64,000 bases of DNA from Aeromicrobium phragmitis. GTDB taxonomy: Bacteria > Actinomycetota > Actinomycetes > Propionibacteriales > Nocardioidaceae. The DNA lies in NCBI RefSeq assembly GCF_003674095.1, contig NZ_RDBF01000002.1, positions 248,001 through 312,000 on the forward strand, read 5' to 3'. The notes under the pieces were generated by a model. The model saw only the letters and a program-made list of their open reading frames with translations, was not told where the DNA came from and ran no database searches. The position numbers and the translations under genes are program-made. Within the stretch, counting starts at the first letter, position 1; every line of letters starts with the position of its first letter. This document shows, in pieces, positions 46,556 to 55,021 of this stretch.

Positions 46556-47592
46556 TGGACATCGATATGAGCGCGCTGCGCCTGCTCGAGCGCGAGAAGG
46601 GCATCTCCGTCGACGTCGTGGTCGACGCGATCGAGACCGCTCTGCTCTCGGCGTATCACAAGACCGCCGGTGCCCATCATCACGCCCGCGTCGAACTCGA
46701 CCGCACGACGGGCCACGTCACGGTGTGGGCCAAGGAGCGCCTCGCCGACGCCCCCAGCGAGGACGGCGCGGCGCCGCAGGCGCGGTTCAGCGAGGAGTTC
46801 GACGACACCCCGGAGGACTTCGGCCGGTTCGCGGCCACCGTCGCACGCCAGCTCATCATGCAGCGACTCCGCGATCTGGAGGACGAGCAGAAGTACGGCG
46901 AGTTCTCCGGACGGGTCGGCGACATCGTCTCGGGCGTCATCCAGCAGGGACAGCGTCCGGGCGACGTCATGGTGCACCTCGGCTCCATCGAGGCAGTGCT
47001 TCCGGCGACCGAGCGGGTCCCCGAGGAGAAGTACTCCCACGGCGAGCGCATCAAGGCGTACGTGTACGAGGTCGACCGCACGCCGCGGGGGCCGCGAGTC
47101 AAGGTCTCGCGGACGCACCCCAATCTCGTCAAGCTGCTGTTCGCGCTCGAGGCGCCGGAGATCGCCGACGGTTCGGTCGACATCGCGGCTATCGCTCGAG
47201 AGGCGGGCCACCGGACCAAGATCGCGGTGCGCGCCACCGCGCCGGGTGTCAACGCCAAGGGCGCGTGCATCGGACCGATGGGCCAGCGGGTGCGCAACGT
47301 GATGAGCGAGCTGCACGGCGAGAAGATCGACATCGTCGACTTCAGCGACGACCCGGCCGAGTTCATCGCTCACGCGTTGTCGCCCTCGCGGGTCACGAGC
47401 GTGACGATCCTCGACCGCACGGCGAAGGCCGCCCGGGTCGTGGTTCCGGACTTCCAGCTGTCGCTGGCGATCGGACGTGAGGGACAGAATGCCCGGCTTG
47501 CCGCCAAATTGACCGGGTGGCGGATCGACATTCGCTCCGACACCGAAACGCCCGGTGCAGCCGCTGCACCGAACGTTTCGGCGAACGGCTAG
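46555..47592 (+). CDS. nusA: Transcription elongation/antitermination factor NusA
   Basis: NusA binds RNA polymerase and nascent RNA and controls pausing, termination and rRNA antitermination. The 345-residue protein has the N-terminal polymerase-binding domain ([20 protein letters not shown]), an S1 domain (about 120-195) and two KH domains, with [20 protein letters not shown] near 241 and [20 protein letters not shown] near 302. It lacks the extra C-terminal acidic repeats of the E. coli protein, as is normal in actinobacteria. The ATG overlaps the rimP stop by one base. Confidence 0.96.
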   Translation: MDIDMSALRLLEREKGISVDVVVDAIETALLSAYHKTAGAHHHARVELDRTTGHVTVWAKERLADAPSEDGAAPQARFSEEFDDTPEDFGRFAATVARQLIMQRLRDLEDEQKYGEFSGRVGDIVSGVIQQGQRPGDVMVHLGSIEAVLPATERVPEEKYSHGERIKAYVYEVDRTPRGPRVKVSRTHPNLVKLLFALEAPEIADGSVDIAAIAREAGHRTKIAVRATAPGVNAKGACIGPMGQRVRNVMSELHGEKIDIVDFSDDPAEFIAHALSPSRVTSVTILDRTAKAARVVVPDFQLSLAIGREGQNARLAAKLTGWRIDIRSDTETPGAAAAPNVSANG

Positions 47593-47600
47593 ACTTGTCG

Positions 47601-47873
47601 ATGGTGATCCGCACGTGCGTCGGCTGTCGGCAGCGTGCGGACAAGTCCACTCTGGTGCGCGTCGTCGCTCGCCGGGAAGAAGCGGAATGGTCCGCACTTC
47701 CCGATGTGCGGGGCACGCTGCCGGGGCGGGGTGCGTATCTGCACCCGTCGCCCGAGTGTCTGGACCTGGCGATCCGTCGCCGTGCGTTCGGTCGCGCTCT
47801 TCGCATCGAAGGGCGCATCACGACCGAGGCGCTCGGCGCACAGTTCGCGCAGGACCAGAACCAGAGCACCTGA
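47601..47873 (+). CDS. ylxR: YlxR (DUF448) RNA-binding-like protein
   Basis: The 90-residue protein has the family motif RTCVGCRQRADKSTLVRVV near 4-22 and GRGAYLHPSPECLDLAIRRR near 48-67. YlxR-family proteins between nusA and infB are small nucleic-acid-associated proteins; regulatory and RNase P-related roles have been proposed elsewhere. ATG 47601 is chosen; GTG 47604 is possible because a TAGACT ends 8 nt before it. That hexamer could give an internal promoter inside the operon. The spacing after nusA is 8 bp. Confidence 0.88.
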   Translation: MVIRTCVGCRQRADKSTLVRVVARREEAEWSALPDVRGTLPGRGAYLHPSPECLDLAIRRRAFGRALRIEGRITTEALGAQFAQDQNQST

Positions 47874-47926
47874 CCCCGAGGGGGCCCGACCGGGCTTCCT
47901 CCCGACCGAAAACGGAGCACACGCTC

Positions 47927-47941
47927 ATGAGCACTCGATGA
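47927..47941 (+). CDS. Candidate leader mini-ORF 1 upstream of infB
   Basis: ATG to TGA encodes Met-Ser-Thr-Arg. GGAG lies 9 nt upstream, so it could be initiated by ribosomes. The stop overlaps the ATG of the second mini-ORF (ATGA). The length is too short for coding statistics; support is the three-member ATGA chain and its position in the infB leader. Confidence 0.45.
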   Translation: MSTR

Positions 47942-47955
47942 GTACTTCGCAATGA
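47938..47955 (+). CDS. Candidate leader mini-ORF 2 upstream of infB
   Basis: It encodes Met-Ser-Thr-Ser-Gln and overlaps the first mini-ORF by ATGA at its start and the third by ATGA at its end. It has no Shine-Dalgarno of its own, so it would depend on re-initiation after mini-ORF 1. Confidence 0.45.
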   Translation: MSTSQ

Positions 47956-47972
47956 GCCTGTACGTCGACTAG
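47952..47972 (+). CDS. Candidate leader mini-ORF 3 upstream of infB
   Basis: It encodes Met-Ser-Leu-Tyr-Val-Asp and ends with TAG at 47970-47972, two bases before the first hairpin arm (47974). A ribosome stopping here would cover the 5' arm of hairpin A and could shift the fold toward or away from the hairpin that masks the infB Shine-Dalgarno. Confidence 0.45.
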   Translation: MSLYVD

Positions 47973-47973
47973 C

Positions 47974-48008
47974 GGTCCAGCCCCCTTCAGGGTTGGACCC
48001 CCTGAAGG
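47974..48008 (+). promoter_or_regulatory. Mutually exclusive hairpins over the infB ribosome-binding site
   Basis: Hairpin A pairs GGTCCA (47974-47979) with TGGACC (47994-47999) and contains an inner CCC/GGG pair. Hairpin B pairs CCTTCAGGG (47984-47992) with CCCTGAAGG (48000-48008) and covers part of the infB Shine-Dalgarno AAGGAG (48005-48010). The two cannot form together. The layout suggests translational control of infB. Confidence 0.55.
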
Positions 48009-48014
48009 AGAAGA

Positions 48015-50771
48015 GTGGCTGTCAGAGTCCACGAACTCGCACGTGAGTTCGGAGTTCCCAGCAAAGTCGTGCTGTCCACCCTCAAGGAGATGGGCGAGTA
48101 CGTGAAATCGGCGTCCTCCACCGTGGAGGCGCCGGTCGTCCGTCGCCTCAACGAGGAGCACGGCGACAAGCTTCGCGAGATGGGCGCGGGCAAGAAGAGC
48201 GCCAAGAAGGCCGCCCCCAAGCCGCAGCAGGCCGCGGCGCCCGCCCCGGCACCGACGGCTCCTGCCGCCGAGGCCGAGCCCGCCGCACCCGAGGCACCCA
48301 AGCCGACGCCCGCCCCCGCCGCGCCCCCAGCGGCCGAGGCTCCTGCGCCGGCTCCCGAACGCCCGGCAGCGCCCAAGCCCGGTCCCAAACCTCCCGCCGC
48401 GCCGGGGCCCAAGCCGGGCCCTGCCGCCGGTGGCCCGAAGCCCGGCCCGCGTTCGGCTCCCAAGCCGCAGGGCGGACCGCGACCCGGACCCCGCTCCGGT
48501 TCTGCCCGCCCGGGCAACAACCCGTTCTCGTCCAAGCAGGGCATGCAACAGGATCGTCCGCCGCGTCCGCCCGCCGCTCGTGAGGGCGGCGCCGGGGGAG
48601 CTGCCAACGGCGGCGGTCGTCCGGGTATGCCGCGCCCCAACCCCGCGATGATGCCGAAGCGATCGTCCGTCGGTGGTCCCGAGGCCCGTCAGGGCGGCGG
48701 TCGAGCCGGTGGACGTCCCGGTGGCGGCGGTCGTCCCGGTGCCGGTGCCGGTGGACGTCCCGGCGGCGGCGGTGGCGGCGCTCCGCGCCCCGGCGGCTTC
48801 GGAGGCCCTCCGGGCCGTGGCCCGCGTCCGGGTGGTCGTGGTGGCACGCAGGGTGCGTTCGGTCGCGCCGGCGGTCCGCCGCGCCGTGGACGCAAGAGCA
48901 AGCGCGCCAAGCGCCAGGAATTCGATCAGATGCAGGCGCCGGCGATCGGTGGCGTGCGGGTCCGCAAGGGCAATGGCGAGACCATCAGGCTCGCCCGTGG
49001 CGCCTCACTGACCGACTTCGCCGAGAAGATCGGCGTCGACGCGGCATCGCTCGTGCAGGTGCTGTTCCACCTGGGCGAGATGGTCACCGCGACCCAGTCG
49101 GTCAACGACGAGACCCTGCAGATCCTCGGTGAGGAACTGAACTACGACGTTCAGGTCGTCTCGCCCGAGGACGAGGACCGCGAGCTGCTCGAGTCCTTCG
49201 CGCTGGGCTTCGGCGAGGACGCGGGCGCTGACGAGGACATGGCTCCCCGTCCGCCGGTCGTCACGGTCATGGGCCACGTCGACCACGGCAAGACGAAGCT
49301 GCTCGACGCGCTGCGCAACGCCAACGTGGTGGCCAAGGAAGCCGGTGGCATCACCCAGTCGATCGGTGCCTACCAGGTCACGACGGAGGTCGACGGCCGC
49401 GAGCGGGCGATCACCTTCATCGACACCCCGGGTCACGAGGCGTTCACCGCCATGCGTGCCCGCGGTGCGCAGGCCACCGACATCGCGGTGCTCGTGGTCG
49501 CGGCCGACGATGGCGTCATGCCGCAGACGGTCGAGGCGCTGAACCACGCGCAGGCCGCCGGTGTGCCGGTCGTCGTCGCGGTCAACAAGGTGGACAAGCC
49601 GGACGCCGATCCGTCCAAGGCGCGCGGTCAGCTCACCGAGTACGGCCTCGTCCCCGAGGAGTACGGAGGCGAGACGATGTTCGTCGACGTCTCGGCCAAG
49701 GCCGGGACCGGACTGGACTCGTTGCTCGAGTCGATCGTGCTCACGGCGGATGCGGAGTTGGACCTGCGGGCCAACCCCGACCAGAACGCCGAGGGTCTCG
49801 CGATCGAGGCGCACCTGGACCGCGGCCGTGGTGCCGTGGCCACGGTCATCGTCCAGCGCGGCACGTTGCGCGTCGGCGACACGATCGTGGCGGGCTCGGC
49901 CTTCGGTCGCGTGCGCGCTCTGCTCGACGAGTTCGGCAACAACATCGAGGAGGCTCCGCCGTCGCGTCCTGCGCTCGTGCTGGGTCTGACCGCGGTGCCG
50001 GGCGCCGGTGACAACTTCATGGTCGTCGACGACGACCGCATCGCCCGTCAGATCGCCGAGAAGCGTGAAGCTCGTGAGCGCAACGCGGCGCTGGCCAAGC
50101 GCAGCGGCCGCCGCACCCTCGAGGACCTCATGCGCGAGGTCGAGCAGGGCGAGACCACCGAATTGCTGCTCATCCTCAAGGGCGACAGCTCCGGTTCGGT
50201 CGAGGCGCTGGAGGACTCGCTCAGCCAGATCGACGTCGGCGACGAGGTCGACCTGCGGGTCATCGACCGCGGTGTCGGTGCGATCACCGAGGCGAACGTC
50301 AACCTGGCGACGGCGTCGAATGCCGTCATCGTCGGGTACAACGTCCGTGCCCAGGGCAAGGCGACCGAGATGGCCGACCGTGAGGGCGTCCAGATCAAGT
50401 ACTACTCGGTCATCTACCAGGCGATCGAGGAGATCGAGGCGTCGCTCAAGGGCATGCTCAAGCCGATCTACGAGGAGCACCAGCTCGGTCAGGCGGAGAT
50501 CCGCGAGATCTTCCGCTCCAGCAAGATCGGCAACATCGCCGGCTGCATGGTCACCGACGGCACGATCCGGCGCAACGCCAAGGCGCGCCTGCTGCGGGAC
50601 GGCAACGTCGTGGCCGACAACCTCGATCTGGCGAGCCTCCGGCGCGAGAAGGACGATGTCACCGAGGTCCGCGAGGGCTTCGAGTGTGGCCTCGTGCTCC
50701 GCAACTACGGCGACATCAAGATCGGCGACATCGTCGAGAGCTTCGAGCTGCGCGAGAAGCCCCGCGACTGA
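48015..50771 (+). CDS. infB: Translation initiation factor IF-2
   Basis: IF-2 brings fMet-tRNA to the 30S subunit and promotes subunit joining. The 918-residue protein has an IF2_N domain ([20 protein letters not shown], about 1-55). A long Pro/Ala/Gly/Arg-rich linker (about 65-300) is characteristic of actinobacteria. The GTPase core has [15 protein letters not shown] near 419 and NKVDKPD near 524, followed by domains II to IV. The GTG at 48015 is preceded by AAGGAG that can be masked by a hairpin. The linker is low-complexity and GC-rich. Confidence 0.97.
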   Translation: MAVRVHELAREFGVPSKVVLSTLKEMGEYVKSASSTVEAPVVRRLNEEHGDKLREMGAGKKSAKKAAPKPQQAAAPAPAPTAPAAEAEPAAPEAPKPTPAPAAPPAAEAPAPAPERPAAPKPGPKPPAAPGPKPGPAAGGPKPGPRSAPKPQGGPRPGPRSGSARPGNNPFSSKQGMQQDRPPRPPAAREGGAGGAANGGGRPGMPRPNPAMMPKRSSVGGPEARQGGGRAGGRPGGGGRPGAGAGGRPGGGGGGAPRPGGFGGPPGRGPRPGGRGGTQGAFGRAGGPPRRGRKSKRAKRQEFDQMQAPAIGGVRVRKGNGETIRLARGASLTDFAEKIGVDAASLVQVLFHLGEMVTATQSVNDETLQILGEELNYDVQVVSPEDEDRELLESFALGFGEDAGADEDMAPRPPVVTVMGHVDHGKTKLLDALRNANVVAKEAGGITQSIGAYQVTTEVDGRERAITFIDTPGHEAFTAMRARGAQATDIAVLVVAADDGVMPQTVEALNHAQAAGVPVVVAVNKVDKPDADPSKARGQLTEYGLVPEEYGGETMFVDVSAKAGTGLDSLLESIVLTADAELDLRANPDQNAEGLAIEAHLDRGRGAVATVIVQRGTLRVGDTIVAGSAFGRVRALLDEFGNNIEEAPPSRPALVLGLTAVPGAGDNFMVVDDDRIARQIAEKREARERNAALAKRSGRRTLEDLMREVEQGETTELLLILKGDSSGSVEALEDSLSQIDVGDEVDLRVIDRGVGAITEANVNLATASNAVIVGYNVRAQGKATEMADREGVQIKYYSVIYQAIEEIEASLKGMLKPIYEEHQLGQAEIREIFRSSKIGNIAGCMVTDGTIRRNAKARLLRDGNVVADNLDLASLRREKDDVTEVREGFECGLVLRNYGDIKIGDIVESFELREKPRD

Positions 50772-50784
50772 GGCGGTCACCCGC

Positions 50785-50841
50785 TGAGTGTGACGTTAGG
50801 GCGGTCGGATATCGCTTCGCACCGCCTTAACGTCACACTCA
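50785..50841. repeat. Long inverted repeat between infB and rbfA
   Basis: Two 21-bp arms (50785-50805 and 50821-50841) are complementary at 20 of 21 positions and flank a 15-nt loop. The arms start TGAGTGTGACGTTA and end GGCGGT; the loop starts CGGATATC. It carries the GGGCGGT core seen in two other gaps. In RNA it would form a strong stem that could attenuate transcription between infB and rbfA. Confidence 0.85.
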
Positions 50842-50865
50842 CGGGGAGAGTGAGAAGAGGACAAC

Positions 50866-51303
50866 ATGCCCAGTCCACGCAATGCGAAGATCGCGGATCG
50901 CATCCAGACGATCGTCGCGTTCATGCTCGAGCGCCGGATCAAGGATCCGCGCATCGGCTTCATCACGATCACCGATGTGCGGTTGACCGGTGACGGTCAG
51001 CACGCGTCGGTGTTCTACACGGTCATGGGCGACGAGTCGGACCGCGAGGGTACGGCCGCCGCTCTGGCGAGCGCCACGGGCCTGATCCGCTCCGAGGTCG
51101 GTAAGCAGCTCGGTCTACGGCACACGCCGACGATCGAGTTCTTCCTCGACGCGGTGCCCGAACAGGCACGGGAGATCGAGGATCTCATCGCCCGGGCCAA
51201 GCAGGCCGATGCCGAGGTGGCGGCTCGGGCCGCGGGTGCTGCCTACGCCGGGGAGCCCGATCCGTACAAGAAGCGCGACGACGAGGACGACGAGGCCGAG
51301 TGA
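50866..51303 (+). CDS. rbfA: Ribosome-binding factor A
   Basis: RbfA binds the 5' helix of 16S rRNA during late 30S maturation and cold adaptation. The 145-residue protein has the KH-like core: [20 protein letters not shown], then [20 protein letters not shown] and [21 protein letters not shown] charged C-terminal tail ([11 protein letters not shown]) is typical of the group. The GTG of truB overlaps its stop by 4 bp. In many actinobacteria a DHH phosphoesterase gene and a MATE transporter gene lie between rbfA and truB; they are absent here. Confidence 0.95.
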   Translation: MPSPRNAKIADRIQTIVAFMLERRIKDPRIGFITITDVRLTGDGQHASVFYTVMGDESDREGTAAALASATGLIRSEVGKQLGLRHTPTIEFFLDAVPEQAREIEDLIARAKQADAEVAARAAGAAYAGEPDPYKKRDDEDDEAE

Positions 51304-52175
51304 CGACCACGGCAGGCATCGTCGTCGTCGACAAGCCCGCCGGCTGGACGTCGCACGACGTCGTCGGGCGCATGCGCCGGCTCGCCCAGACGCGCAAGGT
51401 GGGGCACGCCGGGACGCTCGATCCGATGGCCACGGGGGTACTGCTCCTGGGCATCGGTCGAGCGACCCGGCTGCTCGGCCATCTCCAGCTCGCCGACAAG
51501 GAGTACGTCGCGACGATCCGGCTCGGGGAGTCGACCGTCACCGACGACGCCGAAGGCGAGGTCACCGCCTCCACGGATGCGTCCGGGCTGACCCGCGATT
51601 CCATCCTGGCGGCGATGGAGCCCCTGACGGGTGACATCGCCCAGGTGCCGTCCAAGGTGTCCGCGATCAAGATCGACGGTCAGCGGTCCTATGCTCGCGT
51701 CCGCGCCGGCGAAGACGTCGAACTCGCCTCGCGTCCCGTGCGGGTCGCGGTGTTCGAGATGACCGAGGTGCGCCCGGGGGAGCGGACGGTCGACATCGAC
51801 GTCCGCGTCGTGTGCTCGAGCGGCACGTACGTGCGGGCGCTCGCTCGCGATCTGGGCAGTGTTCTCGGCGTCGGTGGCCACCTCACGATGCTCCGCCGGA
51901 CCCGGGTCGGCGGATTCACGCTCACCGAGGCCCGCACCCTGGAGGAACTGGAGCATCGGCTCGATGTCATCGCACTCGACGAGGTCGCCACGCGGTCCTT
52001 CGCCGTCCACCGGCTCGACGGCGAGCAGTCTCGGCTCGTCGGCCACGGCCGGGTGCTCGCGGACACGCCGCTGCCCGGCGAGGGGGCGGTGGCGATGATC
52101 GACCCCGACGGTCGGTTCCTCGCGCTCTACGAGCAGCGCGGCGCCTCCGCTCGCCCCGTCGCTGTCTTCGTCTGA
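51300..52175 (+). CDS. truB: tRNA pseudouridine-55 synthase TruB
   Basis: TruB makes pseudouridine 55 in the T-loop of tRNAs. The 291-residue protein has [20 protein letters not shown] near 12-31 and the catalytic aspartate in [16 protein letters not shown] near residue 40. [13 protein letters not shown] and a C-terminal actinobacterial extension with the [13 protein letters not shown] segment follow. The GTG at 51300 overlaps the rbfA stop (GTGA). It is the last gene of the rimP-infB-truB run. Confidence 0.95.
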   Translation: MTTTAGIVVVDKPAGWTSHDVVGRMRRLAQTRKVGHAGTLDPMATGVLLLGIGRATRLLGHLQLADKEYVATIRLGESTVTDDAEGEVTASTDASGLTRDSILAAMEPLTGDIAQVPSKVSAIKIDGQRSYARVRAGEDVELASRPVRVAVFEMTEVRPGERTVDIDVRVVCSSGTYVRALARDLGSVLGVGGHLTMLRRTRVGGFTLTEARTLEELEHRLDVIALDEVATRSFAVHRLDGEQSRLVGHGRVLADTPLPGEGAVAMIDPDGRFLALYEQRGASARPVAVFV

Positions 52176-52182
52176 CGACAGA

Positions 52183-52188
52183 TAGGCT
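52183..52188 (+). promoter_or_regulatory. Candidate -10 element of the PLD-type synthase gene
   Basis: TAGGCT ends 7 nt before the ATG at 52196; no Shine-Dalgarno is present between them. Confidence 0.5.
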
Positions 52189-52195
52189 GACGGGC

Positions 52196-53437
52196 ATGCC
52201 CTGGTCGAAGCTCTCCGCGCGTCAGCTCCTCCGCCGGTTCCTCCTCGGCTTCCTCATGGTGCAGACCGCCGCCATCGCGTCGCTGATGGCCACGACCCGG
52301 GTGCGCAAGATCCTCCGTGGCAAGGGCACCGCGCCGTTGCCGCGGATTGAGCCGCGCACGTTCGCCGTGGGGGACGGCAACGAGGCGAGCGTCTACGTCA
52401 ACGGCGCACCGCTGTACGAGGACATGCTGTCCGCCATCGCCCAGGCCGAACATCGCGTGCTGTTCGAGTCGTACATCGTCAAGGGCGACGCGATGGGGCG
52501 TCGATTCAAACACGCGCTGATCGACGCGGCGGAGCGCGGCGTCGAGGTCTACGTGATCTACGACGGCTTCGCCAACCTCGTGGTCAAACCGTCGTTCTTC
52601 CGATTCCCTCCGTCGGTGCGGGTCTTGCGGTATCCCATCCTCCCGTCGGGGCTGCGCTTCTTGAACCCCCGCAACTACGGGCGTGATCACCGCAAGATCC
52701 TCGTCGTCGACGACAAGATCGGGTTCGTCGGCGGGTACAACGTCGGCGAGTTGTACGAAGACGAATGGCGCGACACCCATTTGGCCCTCAGCGGCACGGC
52801 GGTGTGGGACTTGGAGAACGCGTTCATCGACTTCTGGAACGTGCATCGTCCCCGTCAGCGCATCGCGCAGGTGACGCGACCGACGTGGGAGCCGACGATC
52901 CGCGCTCACCGCAACATCCCCAAGCAGCTGATCTTCCCGATCCGCGGCATGTACCTGGAGGCCATCGACCGGGCCCAGGAGACGATCGAGCTCACGACGG
53001 CCTACTTCATCCCCGACACCGACATCCTCGACGCACTCATCGACGCCAGCCGGCGAGGCGTGCGGGTGCGCATCCTGCTGCCGAAGGTGTCCAACCACGT
53101 CGTCGCCGACTTCCTGGCCCGCGGCTACTTCAACCGCCTCCTCGACGCGGGCGTCGAGATCTGGCGCTACACCGACCACATGGTGCACGCGAAGACCGCC
53201 ACGATCGACGGCTCGTGGAGCACGATCGGCACCGCGAACATCGACCGGCTGAGCCTCACCGGCAACTACGAGATCAATCTGGAGATCATCAACGAGGAGT
53301 TCGCCGCGGGAATGCGCGCGGTCTTCGCCGAGGACGTGGAAAGCGCGGAGCGGCTCACCGCAGAGGCCTGGCAGGGACGGCCGGTGGTCGCGCGGCTCTA
53401 CGAATGGGTGCTCAAGCCCCTCAAGCCTCTGCTCTGA
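52196..53437 (+). CDS. Phospholipase D-type cardiolipin synthase-like protein
   Basis: This 413-residue protein has one N-terminal membrane segment (about 17-35) and two HKD motifs, DHRKILVVDDKIGFVGGYN near 167-185 and VHAKTATIDGSWSTIGTAN near 328-346. Each carries the His-x-Lys-x4-Asp catalytic set. The two motifs together fit cardiolipin synthase or another phosphatidyltransferase/phospholipase D. It lacks the paired N-terminal membrane segments of classical ClsA, so the substrate is uncertain. It is inserted between truB and ribF, which are neighbours or near neighbours in relatives. Confidence 0.87.
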   Translation: MPWSKLSARQLLRRFLLGFLMVQTAAIASLMATTRVRKILRGKGTAPLPRIEPRTFAVGDGNEASVYVNGAPLYEDMLSAIAQAEHRVLFESYIVKGDAMGRRFKHALIDAAERGVEVYVIYDGFANLVVKPSFFRFPPSVRVLRYPILPSGLRFLNPRNYGRDHRKILVVDDKIGFVGGYNVGELYEDEWRDTHLALSGTAVWDLENAFIDFWNVHRPRQRIAQVTRPTWEPTIRAHRNIPKQLIFPIRGMYLEAIDRAQETIELTTAYFIPDTDILDALIDASRRGVRVRILLPKVSNHVVADFLARGYFNRLLDAGVEIWRYTDHMVHAKTATIDGSWSTIGTANIDRLSLTGNYEINLEIINEEFAAGMRAVFAEDVESAERLTAEAWQGRPVVARLYEWVLKPLKPLL

Positions 53438-53469
53438 ACGACCTCGCGCCCGTATGGCACAGTGGCCCC

Positions 53470-54414
53470 GTGGCGATCTGGAAGGTAGTCGACGAAGCGG
53501 GCGTGGAGCGGATCGACGGACCGAGCGTCGTGACGATCGGCGTCTTCGACGGAGTTCACCGTGGACATCAGGCCGTGCTCGCCGCGGTGCGGCGGAAGGC
53601 CGACGAACTGGACGCCACGACCGTCGCCATCACCTTCGACCCGCACCCGGTCGCGGTGCTGGCGCCCGACAAGGCGCCGAAGCGGCTCACCACGATCGAA
53701 CGTCGCGTCGAACTGCTCCGCGAGCACGGCGCGGACGAGGTGCGTGTGCTCGCCTTCTCGGCCGAGATGTCCGCGTGGACGCCCGAGGAGTTCATCCAAC
53801 GCGTCGTGGTCGAGCAGGTCGGCTGCCGACACCTGATCGTCGGCGAGAACTTCCGGTTCGGCAAACGTGCCGCGGGCTCGGTGGACACGCTGCGTGAGGC
53901 GGGGGAGCGCGACGGGTTCAGCGTCGACGGGTGGTCGCTCGTCGGTGACGAGGAGACCTTCTCGTCCACGCGGGTGCGCAGCGCCGTCGCCGCGGGCGAC
54001 ATGCCCGCCGCCGCCCACGTGCTGGGTCGCCCGCACGAAGTCGTCGGGACGGTCGTGCAAGGCGACCGACGCGGTCGTGAACTCGGCTACCCGACGGCGA
54101 ACGTGCCGGTCGACGAGTCCTTCGCGGTACCACCGGATGGCGTCTACGCCGCCCGTCTCGTCCTCTCCGACGGCGCTCGGTTGCCCGCGGCCGTCTCGGT
54201 CGGCACCAACCCGACCTTCGAGGGAGTCAGTGATCGTCGCGTCGAGTCCTACGTGCTCGACCGCGACGACCTCGGCCTGTACGACGAGCCGGTACGGGTC
54301 GAGTTCGTCGAGCGCCTGCGTGGCATGGTGGCGTTCGACTCCGTCGACGCCTTGATCGCCCAGATGGGCGACGATGTCGCGGCCGCGCGCCAGGCGCTCG
54401 ATGCGGGGCATTGA
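53470..54414 (+). CDS. ribF: Bifunctional riboflavin kinase/FAD synthetase
   Basis: RibF makes FMN and FAD from riboflavin and ATP. The 314-residue protein has the N-terminal nucleotidyltransferase part (TIGVFDGVHRGHQAVLAAVR near 21-40, then TFDPHPVAVL and STRVRSAVAAGDM near 165). The C-terminal riboflavin kinase domain contains RGRELGYPTANVPVD near 199 and PPDGVYAARL near 221. The GTG at 53470 gives a start just before the conserved AIWKVVDE. The next gene, rpsO, is the standard neighbour. Confidence 0.94.
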   Translation: MAIWKVVDEAGVERIDGPSVVTIGVFDGVHRGHQAVLAAVRRKADELDATTVAITFDPHPVAVLAPDKAPKRLTTIERRVELLREHGADEVRVLAFSAEMSAWTPEEFIQRVVVEQVGCRHLIVGENFRFGKRAAGSVDTLREAGERDGFSVDGWSLVGDEETFSSTRVRSAVAAGDMPAAAHVLGRPHEVVGTVVQGDRRGRELGYPTANVPVDESFAVPPDGVYAARLVLSDGARLPAAVSVGTNPTFEGVSDRRVESYVLDRDDLGLYDEPVRVEFVERLRGMVAFDSVDALIAQMGDDVAAARQALDAGH

Positions 54415-54426
54415 GCCCGCGCCTGG

Positions 54427-54432
54427 TAGTCT
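54427..54432 (+). promoter_or_regulatory. Candidate -10 element of rpsO
   Basis: TAGTCT lies 94 bp upstream of rpsO, just past the ribF stop, and predicts a leader of about 80 nt. No -35 hexamer is convincing. Confidence 0.35.
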
Positions 54433-54520
54433 TGAGACGCCGTCAGATCGGCCACGGATCGTAGTGCCCCGGTGAACCGGCCCGGGCGCGCCGTGCAACG
54501 AGAAGAACCCGAGGAGACGC

Positions 54521-54811
54521 GTGTCGAAGAAGACCGCTGCGCCCACCGTCGCAGACCTGTCCAAGGACGAGATCATCAAGCAGTACGCCCTCAAGGACGG
54601 CGACACCGGATCCCCTGAGGTCCAGGTCGCCCTGCTGACGGCGCGCATCAGCCAGCTCACCGAGCACCTGAAGACCCACAAGCACGACCATCACAGCCGT
54701 CGCGGACTGTTGCTGCTGGTCGGTCAGCGTCGTCGCCTGCTCAACTACCTGCAGAAGAACGACATCGAGCGCTACCGCTCGCTGATCGATCGCCTCGGCC
54801 TGCGCCGTTGA
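54521..54811 (+). CDS. rpsO: 30S ribosomal protein S15
   Basis: S15 binds the central domain of 16S rRNA. The 96-residue protein contains [20 protein letters not shown] near 26-45, [20 protein letters not shown] and [20 protein letters not shown], all standard S15. It is about 7 residues longer than the usual 89 at its N-terminus (SKKTAAPT). The start is GTG at 54521, 4 nt after GAGGAGAC. A strong terminator follows, so rpsO and pnp are at least partly separated in transcription. Confidence 0.96.
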   Translation: MSKKTAAPTVADLSKDEIIKQYALKDGDTGSPEVQVALLTARISQLTEHLKTHKHDHHSRRGLLLLVGQRRRLLNYLQKNDIERYRSLIDRLGLRR

Positions 54812-54819
54812 TCTCGCGT

Positions 54820-54849
54820 GAGCGGCCGTCCCGTTTGGGGCGGCCGCTC
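54820..54849 (+). terminator. Terminator hairpin after rpsO
   Basis: A 13-bp stem (GAGCGGCCGTCCC / GGGGCGGCCGCTC with one G-U pair) with a GTTT loop lies 8 bp past the rpsO stop. Confidence 0.85.
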
Positions 54850-54911
54850 TCGCACAACTGAACACCATCGACGAGGTTGGCCCGTCACGCTCGGTCCTCG
54901 GTAGTGGCTCT

Positions 54912-55007
54912 CGGATCTTCGGATCCGCGGGCCTCGATCGAAGACCGGCGCATCGGTCGTTCGGCCCCTGTCAGGCCGCCTCGTCCTGACAGCAGGCTTT
55001 CGCCTGC
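54912..55007 (+). promoter_or_regulatory. Structured pnp leader (candidate Actino-pnp motif)
   Basis: Three hairpins are visible: CGGATC-TTCG-GATCCG (54912-54927), CTGTCAGG / CCTGACAG with a 9-nt loop (54968-54992), and GCAGGC-TTTC-GCCTGC (54992-55007). They end just before the Shine-Dalgarno GGAAGGG (55008-55014). A conserved element called Actino-pnp is known upstream of pnp in actinobacteria; the position fits, but the consensus was not compared. Confidence 0.6.
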
Positions 55008-55021
55008 GGAAGGGACACTTC

